A DNA stretch of 64,000 nucleotides, from NCBI GenBank assembly GCA_035294305.1, contig DATGLD010000030.1, positions 186,001 through 250,000 on the forward strand. The letters are read 5' to 3'. Under the pieces are notes generated by a model that made no database searches, was not told where the DNA came from, and worked only from the letters and a program-made list of their open reading frames with translations. Both the position numbers and the translations under genes were made by a program. Shown in pieces: positions 7,869-16,471 of this stretch (positions are counted from its first letter, which is position 1; each line of letters opens with the position of its first letter). This DNA is from DASRBN01 sp035294305. GTDB lineage: Bacteria > Chloroflexota > Ktedonobacteria > Ktedonobacterales > Ktedonobacteraceae.

Positions 7869-10027
7869 ATGGCCAGGCCGTTTCTCCCGCATCTCCTGCG
7901 CAGGCTATTCGCCTGGAAGGCCACATCTGCGAGGGACAGCAATTCGACCAGGGAAGTAAACGTCGCGATGTGCGCGTGACCATCATTCGCGGCGGTGCCA
8001 GCACCAATGGCTATTACTACAACGAGGACGCCCTGCGCGCGATTGCGAACCTGGTGGAGAACGCCCAGGCCTACGTTGATCACGCCGGCGCCGGTAGCGA
8101 CAGCCAGGTGCGCTCGGTGCGTGACATGGTCGGATTTTATACCTCTCCGGCGTACCTTCCTCCCGACGGTGTTGCGCAGCACGGCCGTGTGGATGCGACA
8201 CTGCACATTCTGGAATCCGCTGCATGGTTGTGGAGCATGGTGTGCGAAGCCTGCTCGTTGGGCCATCCCGAACTCATCGGCCTTTCGATTGACATCTATG
8301 GCACCTGGCAGTTTCGTGGTGGCCCACAGGAGGCCGGCATCTCTGCCTCCTCAAAATCGACAGCGCTACCGTTGAAAGAGGTCACCCGCGTGCTGTCGCT
8401 CAACTCCTGTGACATCGTGACCCGCCCCAGCGCTGGAGGGGCTTTCCAGCACATATTACAGAGTATAACTACGTCGTCGACCCCACACCTCTTTACCCCT
8501 CAAGGAGCCATCCTTATGAACGAACTACAGGACATCACCAGCGCTGTAGCAACAGACAACATGCCAGGCCCGCAGGCTACAGGCGGCCCTGGCGCATCCT
8601 CAGGACAGACGGCCATCGCGTCTCCCAATGCTATGCAGCCCGCTCTTCCCGCCAGTTCCCCTGCCGGCGAGCAAGTCCAGGAACAAGAGTCTCGCTCGCT
8701 ACTCGAAGAATTGCGCATGGAGCGCGCGCAGCTAGCTCTGGAAAGGCGTCTCCTCGAATCTATCCTGCCGGAGCCTGTCAAAGCGCAAATTCGCTCGCGT
8801 TACGCTGGTCGCATCTTCGAAATGGCAGAATTGGAGCGCGACCTCTCGCTGAACCGCCAGATGCTCGCCGAACTGGCCACATCGGGCCTGATTCGCGGCC
8901 ACAACTACGAAAAGCCTGCAATCGGCAGCCAGATCACCGAAGCTGAGAAGATTCAGGCCGCCTTTGATCGCATGTTTGACCTGGATATCGACGCCAAATT
9001 TGGCAACATCCGCCCATTCGCCAGCATTCGCGAAGCCTATGCGCGTGTGACGGGCGACGCCAGCGTTGCCGGTTTCAGCGATCGCTCACAATTAGGCATG
9101 ATTCAGATCGCCGAGAGCGCTCCCCTCGTGCGTATCTCAGAAGCTGACACCACCACCGCCTCATTCTCCTACCTGCTGGGCACCTCCATGAACAAACGCC
9201 TGCTCAAAGATTACCAGGCCTGGCCAGCCGAATGGCAACGATTCGTCACTATTACACCGATCAAGGACTTTAAACAGCAGACCCGCGTGCGCCTGGGAGC
9301 CTTCGGTTCGCTTTCGACCGTGGCCGAAGATACGCCCTACACAACCATCTCGCTGACCGACTCCGCCGCCACCTACGTCCCCACCAAGCGCGGCAACCTG
9401 GTGACGGTCTCGCGCGAGGCCATTATCAATGATGACCTGTTTGCCATCAAGCAGATTCCCACGAAGCTGGCGGTGGCGGCGGCCTACACGCTGGCCGAAT
9501 TTGTCTACGGCTTCCTCTCGGCCAACCCGACCATCTATGACGGCAGCGCCCTCTTCACCAGTGGCGCTCCCCATAACAATCTCGGTTCCTCGGCGCTTTC
9601 GACCTCGGCCATGCAGTCCGGCGTCACGGCCATGCGCGAGCAGACGAACTTCGCCGGCAAGCGCCTGGGATTGCGTCCCAGCTTCCTGATCGTCCCTCCC
9701 GAACTGGAATGGACGGCCATGGTTGCCACCAAATCGGCAGGCGTCCCCGGCAGCAACAATAACGACATCAACCCTATGATGGGCTATGTTACCCCTATTG
9801 TCAGCCCGCAGCTCGTAAACACGTCGCAGTGGTTCTTCGCCGCCGACCCCCATGTAGTAGACACCATCGAGATTGGTTTTGTGGGCGGCCAGGTTAACCC
9901 CGCACTCTTCGTGCAAGATATGCCCCTCTATGGGCTGAATTTCACGCAAGATGTTATCAGCTACAAATGCAGGCACGAATACGGCGGTTGTGTGGTAGAT
10001 TTCCGTGGCCTCTACCGTGGCATATAG
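7865..10027 (+). CDS. Prohead protease - major capsid fusion polyprotein
   Basis: A 720-residue protein. Residues 1-200 resemble a phage prohead maturation protease: EGHICEGQQFDQGSKRRDVR, then AYVDHAG, LIGLSIDIYG with the usual Ser, and a late DIVTRPSAGGAF strand. Residues 218-330 are a Gln/Ala-rich linker and a coiled-coil-like helix (RMERAQLALERRLLESI). Residues 370-720 resemble a Mu gpT-like/HK97-type major capsid protein: FVTITPIKDFKQQTRVRLG, SREAIINDDLFAIKQIP, PSFLIVPPELEWTA, with a C-terminal strand region. In most phages these are separate genes. A ribosome binding site and in-frame ATG inside the gene suggest a second product (see 8502). It overlaps the previous gene by 4 bp. Confidence 0.8.
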   Translation: MNGQAVSPASPAQAIRLEGHICEGQQFDQGSKRRDVRVTIIRGGASTNGYYYNEDALRAIANLVENAQAYVDHAGAGSDSQVRSVRDMVGFYTSPAYLPPDGVAQHGRVDATLHILESAAWLWSMVCEACSLGHPELIGLSIDIYGTWQFRGGPQEAGISASSKSTALPLKEVTRVLSLNSCDIVTRPSAGGAFQHILQSITTSSTPHLFTPQGAILMNELQDITSAVATDNMPGPQATGGPGASSGQTAIASPNAMQPALPASSPAGEQVQEQESRSLLEELRMERAQLALERRLLESILPEPVKAQIRSRYAGRIFEMAELERDLSLNRQMLAELATSGLIRGHNYEKPAIGSQITEAEKIQAAFDRMFDLDIDAKFGNIRPFASIREAYARVTGDASVAGFSDRSQLGMIQIAESAPLVRISEADTTTASFSYLLGTSMNKRLLKDYQAWPAEWQRFVTITPIKDFKQQTRVRLGAFGSLSTVAEDTPYTTISLTDSAATYVPTKRGNLVTVSREAIINDDLFAIKQIPTKLAVAAAYTLAEFVYGFLSANPTIYDGSALFTSGAPHNNLGSSALSTSAMQSGVTAMREQTNFAGKRLGLRPSFLIVPPELEWTAMVATKSAGVPGSNNNDINPMMGYVTPIVSPQLVNTSQWFFAADPHVVDTIEIGFVGGQVNPALFVQDMPLYGLNFTQDVISYKCRHEYGGCVVDFRGLYRGI
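8502..8518 (+). promoter_or_regulatory. Internal ribosome binding site and in-frame start of the capsid part
   Basis: AAGGAG at 8502-8507 lies 8 nt before ATG 8516, which is in frame at codon 218 of the 720-codon gene. This would give a separate 503-residue scaffold-plus-capsid protein without the protease, as nested starts do in some phage head genes. Confidence 0.65.
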
Positions 10028-10039
10028 TAGAGGTATAAA

Positions 10040-10891
10040 ATGACTGGATACATCGGCAACGACGGCTCCGCCCTGGCCGGGGGACTCAATCCCTCGGGCC
10101 AGGTGCAGGGGCTATCCGTCGATACTACGGGCAAGCTCAACGTCAATGCGTCGGTATCGAGCGGGCCAACGAACATTACGCAGATCAATAGTGCGCCGGT
10201 GGGTCGCGCCAATGGCCTTCCTGTTGGCGGCGACAATGGTTCTGCCGTCGTGGTTTTGCCGCTTGAGGCGCTGAACAACCTGCTCAAGACCAGCCTCTAT
10301 GGCAAAGTCACCAACCCCGGCGACACCCCCATTCTGCTGGATGCCTCGGGTCGCTTGCAGACCGCCAACTACATCAATGGACAGGCCGTGGGGATCGCGA
10401 CTCCCTATCCCAGCGCCGACCAGTCCCGCTACGCTGCCGTGCAGGATAAGGCATTCATTGCCAACTATGGTCGCCTCTCGGTGGCGACTCAGACCACCAG
10501 CGGCTACCCGTTATCGATCTTCAATCCCGCCGCCAGCGGAAAAGACATCGTCATCTACAGCGTGCGTGTAGAATTGAATGGAGCCGCCGGAGAATTTCGC
10601 CTGGCCCTGACAACTGCAGACCCGGCCTATCCCAGCGCGGCAACGCTTATGAATCTGAAAGCAGGCAGTGCCACTACCAGTGTTGCCAGTGTTACATATG
10701 ATACCGCCGTGCACCTGATGCCCACTACCTACCTGGATGATGTACAGGTTCAGAACAACACGCCATTTGAGTTCATCCCCGCCGGTTCGGGAATTTACCT
10801 GCCTAAAGGGTCTGCTAATGGCCTCACGGTCTGGAGCGCGCCGGGCGGCAGTGGCACATCTATCGTAGCCGTGCGCTACTTTGAGTATTAG
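10040..10891 (+). CDS. Virion-like beta-rich structural protein (decoration or fibre)
   Basis: A 283-residue protein starting 12 bp after the capsid gene, with AGAGG before the ATG. It is rich in Gly, Ser, Thr and Asn. The N-terminal part (DTTGKLNVNASVSSG) reads like phage surface proteins with short beta strands; the C-terminal 130 residues look like a jelly-roll-type domain (VIYSVRVELNGAAGEF, FEFIPAGSGIYLPKGSANG). Position directly after the capsid gene favours a head decoration or adsorption role. No enzyme motif is visible. Confidence 0.6.
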   Translation: MTGYIGNDGSALAGGLNPSGQVQGLSVDTTGKLNVNASVSSGPTNITQINSAPVGRANGLPVGGDNGSAVVVLPLEALNNLLKTSLYGKVTNPGDTPILLDASGRLQTANYINGQAVGIATPYPSADQSRYAAVQDKAFIANYGRLSVATQTTSGYPLSIFNPAASGKDIVIYSVRVELNGAAGEFRLALTTADPAYPSAATLMNLKAGSATTSVASVTYDTAVHLMPTTYLDDVQVQNNTPFEFIPAGSGIYLPKGSANGLTVWSAPGGSGTSIVAVRYFEY

Positions 10892-10920
10892 TGTTTGCGA
10901 CAACAGAAAGGAAAAAAGAC

Positions 10921-11211
10921 ATGTTAGACCTCGCGGAACTTACCTGGGGCCGCTATAACTCCGGGCAGATTGCCCCCGCGGGCAGCTACCTCAACCTTCG
11001 CACACTCTGCATTTTTCAGCAGGCGTCCGATGGTACCATGCCTAATGCTGGCACCTTCTTCCGCGTCGACCCATCGGGCACGCAGACCTTTGCCAATATC
11101 GCCACCACCGTCAACGGCGTGCTTGGCACGAGCTATACTGCTGCCAGCTTCCATACCTGTGCAGGCGGCGATAATGAGACTTCGCCTGGCCAGGCTAGCG
11201 ATGACGCATAG
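10921..11211 (+). CDS. Small virion-like protein of unknown function
   Basis: A 96-residue protein; ATG 10921 follows AGGAAAAAAG, preferred over a GTG at 10891 that overlaps the previous stop. The sequence begins LDLAELTWGRYNSGQIAPAG and includes a strand region FFRVDPSGTQTFANIATT. I recognise no family. Tight packing between virion-like genes suggests a minor structural or head-completion protein. Confidence 0.55.
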   Translation: MLDLAELTWGRYNSGQIAPAGSYLNLRTLCIFQQASDGTMPNAGTFFRVDPSGTQTFANIATTVNGVLGTSYTAASFHTCAGGDNETSPGQASDDA

Positions 11212-11234
11212 TCGATAGAGAACAGGAGCTTCTC

Positions 11235-11828
11235 GTGATCATCAAACGTGGCATCATACAGGCGTTCTCCGCCAGCACCTATACCGTCTCGGTGCTGCTG
11301 TTCGAGGCAACCTCCACATTCCTCGCCGGCGTTCCCGTCTCCAACGCCATCGATGGCACCTCCGCGCTGGCCGGTGCCCTGTGCGCTGTCCTCTTCTTCG
11401 ACGAGCAGAATCCCCAGGATGCTGTGGTGATTGCCACGTTTCCCAACGGTAGCTCCGGCCTGCCATCACCCGCGCCTGGCCGGGTTGTGTTCGTCCCCGG
11501 CTACCGCCAGATCAACGCCGCTGCCATTGCCGCCAACACGACCCAGACCTTTACACTGACGGGTGGCAGCAGCGGTATCCCATCCGGCGCCCTGGGCGTC
11601 ATTTACAAAGCCTACTTCACCAGTTCCACCGTTGGCACATCCATTCAATTGCTGCCACACGGGGCATCCGACCACAACGCCTATGCCGCGATAGGTAATA
11701 TCCAGGTAGCGAATCAATATGCCAACGGCGGTGGGCTGCTGCAGGTCGATGCCAACGGCCAGATCGACATCACGGCCAACCAGGGAGCCGCCACTGTGAC
11801 TCTCTACACGCATGGATACATGATGTGA
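11235..11828 (+). CDS. Virion-like beta-rich protein
   Basis: A 197-residue protein with a GTG start preceded by AGGAG. The opening (IIKRGIIQAFSASTYTVSVLLF) and the Ser/Gly/Thr-rich remainder fit a barrel-like phage structural protein; the first 70 residues recall the OB-like start of some tail or baseplate proteins. No catalytic motif, signal or membrane segment is seen. Position between capsid and adaptor genes supports a structural role, but the exact one cannot be told. Confidence 0.55.
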   Translation: MIIKRGIIQAFSASTYTVSVLLFEATSTFLAGVPVSNAIDGTSALAGALCAVLFFDEQNPQDAVVIATFPNGSSGLPSPAPGRVVFVPGYRQINAAAIAANTTQTFTLTGGSSGIPSGALGVIYKAYFTSSTVGTSIQLLPHGASDHNAYAAIGNIQVANQYANGGGLLQVDANGQIDITANQGAATVTLYTHGYMM

Positions 11829-11847
11829 CTGGAAGGAGAACATCTCG

Positions 11848-13020
11848 ATGCTGCTTTCCGACATTGAAACCGCCGTTCGCCAGGACCTCTTCGATCCCGC
11901 GGGTGGTCCAACCCAGCGCTGGCAGAACTCGGATATTGATCGCGCCATCGATAAGGCCGTCGACCGTTACAGCCAATACTACCCGAACATTGCCTTCACC
12001 GATATGCATACACAGCCTTTTCAGCGCACCTATCCCTATCCCCAGTCCTGGAACTCCGCGTATCCTGTCTGGTGGATCGAGCGCGTCCTTTATCCCTTGC
12101 AGGTCTATGGTAGTTACTTCGCGCCCCCTCCGGCAGGTATGACCGCCTCGGCTGTTGCGGGCAGCGGTCTAAGTACTGGCAGCTACTCCTATGCCGTCAC
12201 GTTCCTGTCGCAAGGAGGCGAAACCACCCCTTCGCCCCTCACCAGCGCCACCACAAGCAGCGGTAATCAGCAGGTCAACCTGGCCTCGATTCCCCTGGGG
12301 CCTGCCAACACCTCCACGCCCGGCGTGGCCACCAATATGGTTATCGGGCGCAACCTCTATCGTACCCAGGCAGGAGGCTCAACCCTGTGCCTGCTGGCAA
12401 CCCTACAAGATAACACTACCACGACCTATACCGACACCACATCCGACAGCATGCTTACAGGAAAGCCGTCGCCGCCGGCAGTCAATACCAGTGGAGTCAT
12501 GCTCTGGCCGCCATTCGAGCGCGATTTCGCCGAATACTCCAACATCTTCGACAGTACGGCGGCGCTCGCCGCCGGCGGCAACCTCGGCGCACAGGGCACT
12601 ATTGGCAGTGGCACCAGCTCGGAGAGCTCCATCGTCCCTAGCTTTACCCTCAAGCTTTCCTCCGCCGAACTTCCACAGGATGCCACTTCTGTCATTCGCG
12701 TCTTCTATGCCACCAAACACCAGCTCGATATCAGTAGCTCAACCATTCCCGAAGTCCATCGTGATATCATTGTCCTCGGCGCCTCCGCCTATGCGATGGA
12801 AGCCTACCAGGTCCCCACCAACGACAATTTTGATTTCCAGGATGGCGCCTTGCGCGACCGCGTCGATGATACCCAGATTCCAACCGCCTGGCTCACTGCC
12901 GCCCGATCCAGAATGCAGCAGTTCGAAGCGCGCCTGCAAGAGATCAAGAACCAGCGCGACTTCACAGTCAGCAGTCGCGTGCATTGGGGAGATATCGCCG
13001 CGCGCTATGAGCGCCTCTAA
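11848..13020 (+). CDS. Head-tail adaptor-like protein with inserted beta domain
   Basis: A 390-residue protein; ATG follows GGAAGGAG. The N-terminus (LLSDIETAVRQDLFDPAGG, DIDRAIDKAVDRYSQYYP) and the C-terminus (EVHRDIIVLGASAYAMEAY, then a long basic helix) are helical, as in head-to-tail connector proteins such as gp6/gp15-type adaptors. Between them, residues 95-210 form a Gly/Ser/Thr-rich segment with GSYSYAVTFLSQGGETTPS, resembling an fn3-like domain. It may join the capsid portal vertex to a tail. No portal gene is visible in the window. Confidence 0.6.
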   Translation: MLLSDIETAVRQDLFDPAGGPTQRWQNSDIDRAIDKAVDRYSQYYPNIAFTDMHTQPFQRTYPYPQSWNSAYPVWWIERVLYPLQVYGSYFAPPPAGMTASAVAGSGLSTGSYSYAVTFLSQGGETTPSPLTSATTSSGNQQVNLASIPLGPANTSTPGVATNMVIGRNLYRTQAGGSTLCLLATLQDNTTTTYTDTTSDSMLTGKPSPPAVNTSGVMLWPPFERDFAEYSNIFDSTAALAAGGNLGAQGTIGSGTSSESSIVPSFTLKLSSAELPQDATSVIRVFYATKHQLDISSSTIPEVHRDIIVLGASAYAMEAYQVPTNDNFDFQDGALRDRVDDTQIPTAWLTAARSRMQQFEARLQEIKNQRDFTVSSRVHWGDIAARYERL

Positions 13021-13083
13021 TCGCATCCCCTCATCCTCTAGGGGCCAGGTGTATCGCACCCCAATCGCTTATAAGGAGCACCT

Positions 13084-13446
13084 ATGCTGAATTTCATCTC
13101 CATCTTAAACCTCTGCGTCACCTTTGGACTGACCGCCGGTGGCATCGTCGCGTTTCGCCATGGCTTCAATCGAGCCGCCAACGAGATTCAAGACCGCGTC
13201 ATCAAAGCCTTGCAGAGCGAAATCGGCTCCCTGCAAGATCGCATCGTCGCCTTAGAAAAAGAGAACACCCGCTTGAGCCATGTCATCATGACCATTCGCG
13301 CAGCCTTAAAGCGGCGCGGATTGCACATCACCATCGATGGTGACCTCGTCAGCATCCATGATCGCTCCGGTAACCTGACGCAGACCTCGCGCATTCGTGG
13401 CAGCCGGCCTCCCTCGGGCGGCGATGACCCCGATATGGAGGCCTGA
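13084..13446 (+). CDS. Small membrane-anchored coiled-coil protein
   Basis: A 120-residue protein with TAAGGAG before the ATG. Residues 4-24 (FISILNLCVTFGLTAGGIV) form one membrane segment; residues 30-75 are a coiled coil (ALQSEIGSLQDRIVALEKEN). A basic, hydrophilic tail follows. Its place between adaptor and tail-like genes recalls small phage membrane proteins, but it is not a recognisable holin or spanin. Confidence 0.55.
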   Translation: MLNFISILNLCVTFGLTAGGIVAFRHGFNRAANEIQDRVIKALQSEIGSLQDRIVALEKENTRLSHVIMTIRAALKRRGLHITIDGDLVSIHDRSGNLTQTSRIRGSRPPSGGDDPDMEA

Positions 13447-13450
13447 AGCC

Positions 13451-13891
13451 ATGCCCATCATTGGCCAGGATTGTGAAATCATCCTCGATGGCACCGGCTA
13501 CTTCATCAAACCTGGTACCTACAAGATGAAGCAGCCGCGTGTGCGTAAAGCTACCTTGCGCGCCGACGGCGGCGAATCCTACGTCGACCTGGGGCCTGGC
13601 AAACGTGTCTGGAGCATGATCGTTCTCTGCTTGAACGACCTGCTCAAGTACGACGGCACCCCAACCGGCATTTCCGGCCAGCAATATCGCGATGCCCTGC
13701 GTTCCAGCTATCTCAACTCTGTTGGCACTACCCTCCAGTTCACCGACCCTCTCAACGGTGCCATCATAACAATTCACTTCGATAGTTACGCCGAACAGGT
13801 CTACGATCTGCACATCCAGCAAGTCTCCCTCTCCACCGGCGGCTCACCTGCTCTGTCTTACGAAGTAGCAATAGAACTGGTCGAGGCATAG
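13451..13891 (+). CDS. Tail-like virion protein
   Basis: A 146-residue protein starting 4 bp after the previous stop; GGAGG precedes it within that gene's end. The opening MPIIGQDCEIILDGTGYFI, the middle KRVWSMIVLCLNDLLKYDG and the end YDLHIQQVSLSTGG then YEVAIELVEA are beta-rich and resemble small tail-completion or tail-tube-associated proteins. It is the last gene of the virion-like block; a new promoter begins 69 bp later. The family call is weak. Confidence 0.5.
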   Translation: MPIIGQDCEIILDGTGYFIKPGTYKMKQPRVRKATLRADGGESYVDLGPGKRVWSMIVLCLNDLLKYDGTPTGISGQQYRDALRSSYLNSVGTTLQFTDPLNGAIITIHFDSYAEQVYDLHIQQVSLSTGGSPALSYEVAIELVEA

Positions 13892-13959
13892 GAGTGCGCC
13901 ACATGCTGAATCAATCCGCCCTCTACAGTCGCCCGCCCTGGTACATTTTACCCCCTTGC

Positions 13960-13988
13960 TTGACACTAACCTCATCATCTCCTACACT
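13960..13988 (+). promoter_or_regulatory. Sigma-70 promoter
   Basis: TTGACA (13960-13965), a 17-nt spacer and TACACT (13983-13988), about 85 bp before the first Pro-rich membrane protein gene. It marks the transcriptional end of the virion-like block. Confidence 0.75.
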
Positions 13989-14073
13989 TCAGGCAAGGGG
14001 AAATTTCAAAAGGCGATCCTGCGAGTCGCTTCCGTGTCTTTTTCGCCTATCATACTAAATGAGGGATGTGCGC

Positions 14074-14865
14074 ATGCAAAGTTGGTCGAGTCCGGCGACA
14101 AGTTTCGCGGCTCTCGCAAACAATGGTCTTGCTCATGTATTTAATAATCACAGCATAGTGGCGGATTCTGGAACGAATGCTGGTGGCTTTTCACCGCTTA
14201 TAGTGGGCATGGTCCTGCTGCTTATTCTGGCGCTCATCGGTGCCGGAATAGTATATGTCAAACGCAAACGGACCGCATCCTGGGAAGAGCCTGTCAACCA
14301 GGGTAGTAGAGATCAGATCGGTCCTGCCCGCTTTCCCGGCGCATATTCGCACGTTGGGCAGGGCTATGGAAATGCCCTGGGGGCTGCGCGGCAAGAACCG
14401 TGGCCATGGGCCAAAAAGCCGGTGCCAGCGGCCGGCTATAACCCCACGACTCCTATTCCTGAAGTGCTCAAAACGCCATCTGTCCCTATCACGCCCATGC
14501 CTGCCATGCCAGCAATACTGGCCAACAGCTCCGTTCCTTCAACGCCTGCGCACGAAATGCTGGATGTTCGTAGCGGCGCACCGTTGTGGTCGCCCTCAGT
14601 TGAAGCTCCTGGTATGAGGCCGTCATCTGGTCAGCTCGTAGGCATGAGTTCGCCCGCCGAGCAGGCTCCAATGACTCCTCTTCCTCAAGTGCCGGTAACG
14701 CCATCTGCCCCAACGCACAATCCTTTACAGCCGCCATCTTTCCCTGTGTTGGATGCGGAATTAGAAGCTATCATGCAGCAGGCCCAGGTGGGTTTATTTG
14801 CTCTGCCGAAGCAGCACAGGGGGCAAGAAGACTTGATGGAGTGTAACAACCGCGTCGGGGAATAA
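14074..14865 (+). CDS. Single-pass membrane protein with Pro-rich C-terminal region
   Basis: About 263 residues from ATG 14074, which follows GAGGG by 8 nt; ATG 14059 is an alternative. One membrane segment (LIVGMVLLLILALIGAGIVYV) is followed by KRKR, so the N-terminus is probably outside and the long tail inside. The tail is rich in Pro, Met and Ala (PSVPITPMPAMPAI) and ends in a short helix (LDAELEAIMQQAQVG). No family is recognised. The next gene has the same plan, so they may be relatives. Confidence 0.6.
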   Translation: MQSWSSPATSFAALANNGLAHVFNNHSIVADSGTNAGGFSPLIVGMVLLLILALIGAGIVYVKRKRTASWEEPVNQGSRDQIGPARFPGAYSHVGQGYGNALGAARQEPWPWAKKPVPAAGYNPTTPIPEVLKTPSVPITPMPAMPAILANSSVPSTPAHEMLDVRSGAPLWSPSVEAPGMRPSSGQLVGMSSPAEQAPMTPLPQVPVTPSAPTHNPLQPPSFPVLDAELEAIMQQAQVGLFALPKQHRGQEDLMECNNRVGE

Positions 14866-14895
14866 GCAAGCGTGTGCTGCGCTCCTGTGGAGACA

Positions 14896-14912
14896 GGGAC
14901 ACGACCTGTCCC
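14896..14912. repeat. Dispersed palindrome, family A
   Basis: GGGACA-CGACC-TGTCCC, a 6-bp perfect stem in the gap between the two Pro-rich membrane protein genes. Confidence 0.5.
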
Positions 14913-15036
14913 GAGGGGAGTTGCCCATACGATGGGAAAAATGCTGGAGGGACGGCTACAAGGGCCTCCCTGAAGATTTTTCTCCTTGTGGTCGCCCGAG
15001 CGCATGAATCGAATCCATATGAGGAGTGCTAATGCT

Positions 15037-16320
15037 ATGCGCGATGTCCCTCCCCCTTCTCGTACCAGAATTGCCCTGGTACTACTTTCTTTGCTGTTGC
15101 TGCTTGTTTCAATCGCGGGCCTTCTACTGCTGAAACAGCAGGCCAATGCTAAGGGCGCTTATCTGATCAGGTCATCATCAAACAGCGTATCCGCGCTCTC
15201 TTTCAAGAATATTCCTGGTACTGGAACAGCAGTGCCTACAGACACACCCTCATCGACGCCAACATCAACTACTACCCCAACGCCGACGGACACGCCGACA
15301 CCCACGCCAACGAACACGCCGGCGCCCACACCCACACCAACGAACACGCCGGCGCCGACGCCAACCAGCACCCCACCACCGACGCCAACCAGCACTCCCT
15401 CATCTTCTCCGACTACAACGACAACTCCCCAGGCAACCGCCACCGCGCATGCGACCCCCAAAGCAACTGCGACAACCCGGGCAACTGCCACGGTAAATGC
15501 CGGCCAGGGAAGCGGTCAAAGCTTAACACCGACCGATATCTCAACGCCCCCGCCCACCTCTACCAGCGATAACCAGAATGATACGCCTTCGAGCGTACAA
15601 AGTCCTGCCTCTCACCTCATTGATATATTTGCAGGCATTATATGTACTGTCGCCTTTCTTTTCCTGCTATTTCTCGGCTGGTGGCAACTGCGCAAGCACC
15701 TGTTGCCACCACAACCCGCGAAGCTGCCTCCCAGCGGCGCGCCTCCCTGGAGTCGCGAGCGCCCCCTCTCTCCCTGGGAACAGGCGAAAAAGTCGCAAGG
15801 AGCGACCCCAGGAGCAGCTATCGCTAACCAATATGGGCCGGTGAGTTCGTCAATAGTGCCGGCTACGCATACTGCCCAGGGATGGCCTGTCCCCCAACCG
15901 GAAAATCCTTATCCTGGTCAACCTGGCTACCCTGGCTATACACCTCCCCAGTTCTCCTCTGGCGACGAACCTCCTCGTGCGTATCCAGAAGCTTCTACAG
16001 CGGCACTAGGCATGGCTTCGTCCACTGGCAGCTTTTTGCCGGTAATCGATCTGAGTTCATTGCCTGTTACCGGAGAATTCCCTTCATTATCGCGCGCAAC
16101 TGGCCCGGAGAAAGCGCTACGTCTCAAACGCTCAACACGCCTGGTGCCCATCGACAGCCATCAGACCAACGGGGCGCTGCCCATTGTGCCACCGGCGTCA
16201 GATGGGCAACAGGACGATCAGGTCCCCGATCTTAATGACCCATACTTGAAAGAAATGATCCGTCAATATAGTGAGAAAGGGAGAGCAATAAAGCAACCAA
16301 AGGAGCAATCAGGCCCGTAG
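15037..16320 (+). CDS. Two-pass membrane protein with Thr-Pro stalk and Pro-rich tail
   Basis: About 427 residues from ATG 15037, which follows GAGGAG by 10 nt. A first membrane segment (IALVLLSLLLLLVSIAGLLL) is followed by a 100-residue Thr/Pro stalk of TPTPTNTPAP-type repeats, a second segment (FAGIICTVAFLFLLFLGWW), and a long Pro/Ser-rich cytoplasmic tail with PGQPGYPGYTPP and a C-terminal helix (LKEMIRQYSEKGRAI). The stalk would lie outside the cell. No catalytic domain is seen. It is probably co-transcribed with the preceding gene. Confidence 0.65.
   Translation: MRDVPPPSRTRIALVLLSLLLLLVSIAGLLLLKQQANAKGAYLIRSSSNSVSALSFKNIPGTGTAVPTDTPSSTPTSTTTPTPTDTPTPTPTNTPAPTPTPTNTPAPTPTSTPPPTPTSTPSSSPTTTTTPQATATAHATPKATATTRATATVNAGQGSGQSLTPTDISTPPPTSTSDNQNDTPSSVQSPASHLIDIFAGIICTVAFLFLLFLGWWQLRKHLLPPQPAKLPPSGAPPWSRERPLSPWEQAKKSQGATPGAAIANQYGPVSSSIVPATHTAQGWPVPQPENPYPGQPGYPGYTPPQFSSGDEPPRAYPEASTAALGMASSTGSFLPVIDLSSLPVTGEFPSLSRATGPEKALRLKRSTRLVPIDSHQTNGALPIVPPASDGQQDDQVPDLNDPYLKEMIRQYSEKGRAIKQPKEQSGP
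15307..15356 (+). repeat. Direct repeat in the Thr-Pro stalk
   Basis: Two identical 20-bp copies (15307-15326 and 15337-15356) with a 30-bp period inside a longer low-complexity tract coding for the TP-rich stalk. Such tracts can change length by slippage. Confidence 0.7.
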
Positions 16321-16402
16321 GTCTCGATTAATCGGGGTAGCGCCGGTTGATCAGCCCCTACTATCTCAATCAATTGCCGCAAAGCGTCAGGTATGGTACC
16401 AT

Positions 16403-16437
16403 GTTGTAGGGACAGCGCCTTGTGCCTTCCCTGCAAC
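16403..16437. repeat. Dispersed palindrome, family A
   Basis: GTTGTAGGGA and TCCCTGCAAC form an imperfect 10-bp stem upstream of mtnA. In between lies the family core CAGCGCCTTGTGCC. Confidence 0.55.
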
Positions 16438-16471
16438 CCTCATTGCAATCACTAAAGGAGCGTATATTCTT

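Noticed and set aside
9161..9976. A 271-codon frame antisense to the capsid part
   Set aside because: A shadow frame of a GC-rich gene; the composition is His/Arg/Gly-rich and no domain is visible, while the sense frame is a clear capsid protein.
7033..13960. Attachment sites or an integrase for the virion-like block
   Set aside because: No recombinase gene, tRNA gene or long direct repeat was seen at either end, so excision as a prophage cannot be supported.
15270..15420. Short tandem units that might suggest a CRISPR array
   Set aside because: The units are a coding low-complexity tract with a 6-30 bp period and no unique spacers; no cas gene is present in the window.
15159..15491. Val/Gly-repeat frame antisense to the Thr-Pro stalk
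   Set aside because: It is only the reverse reading of the ACG/CCN repeats.
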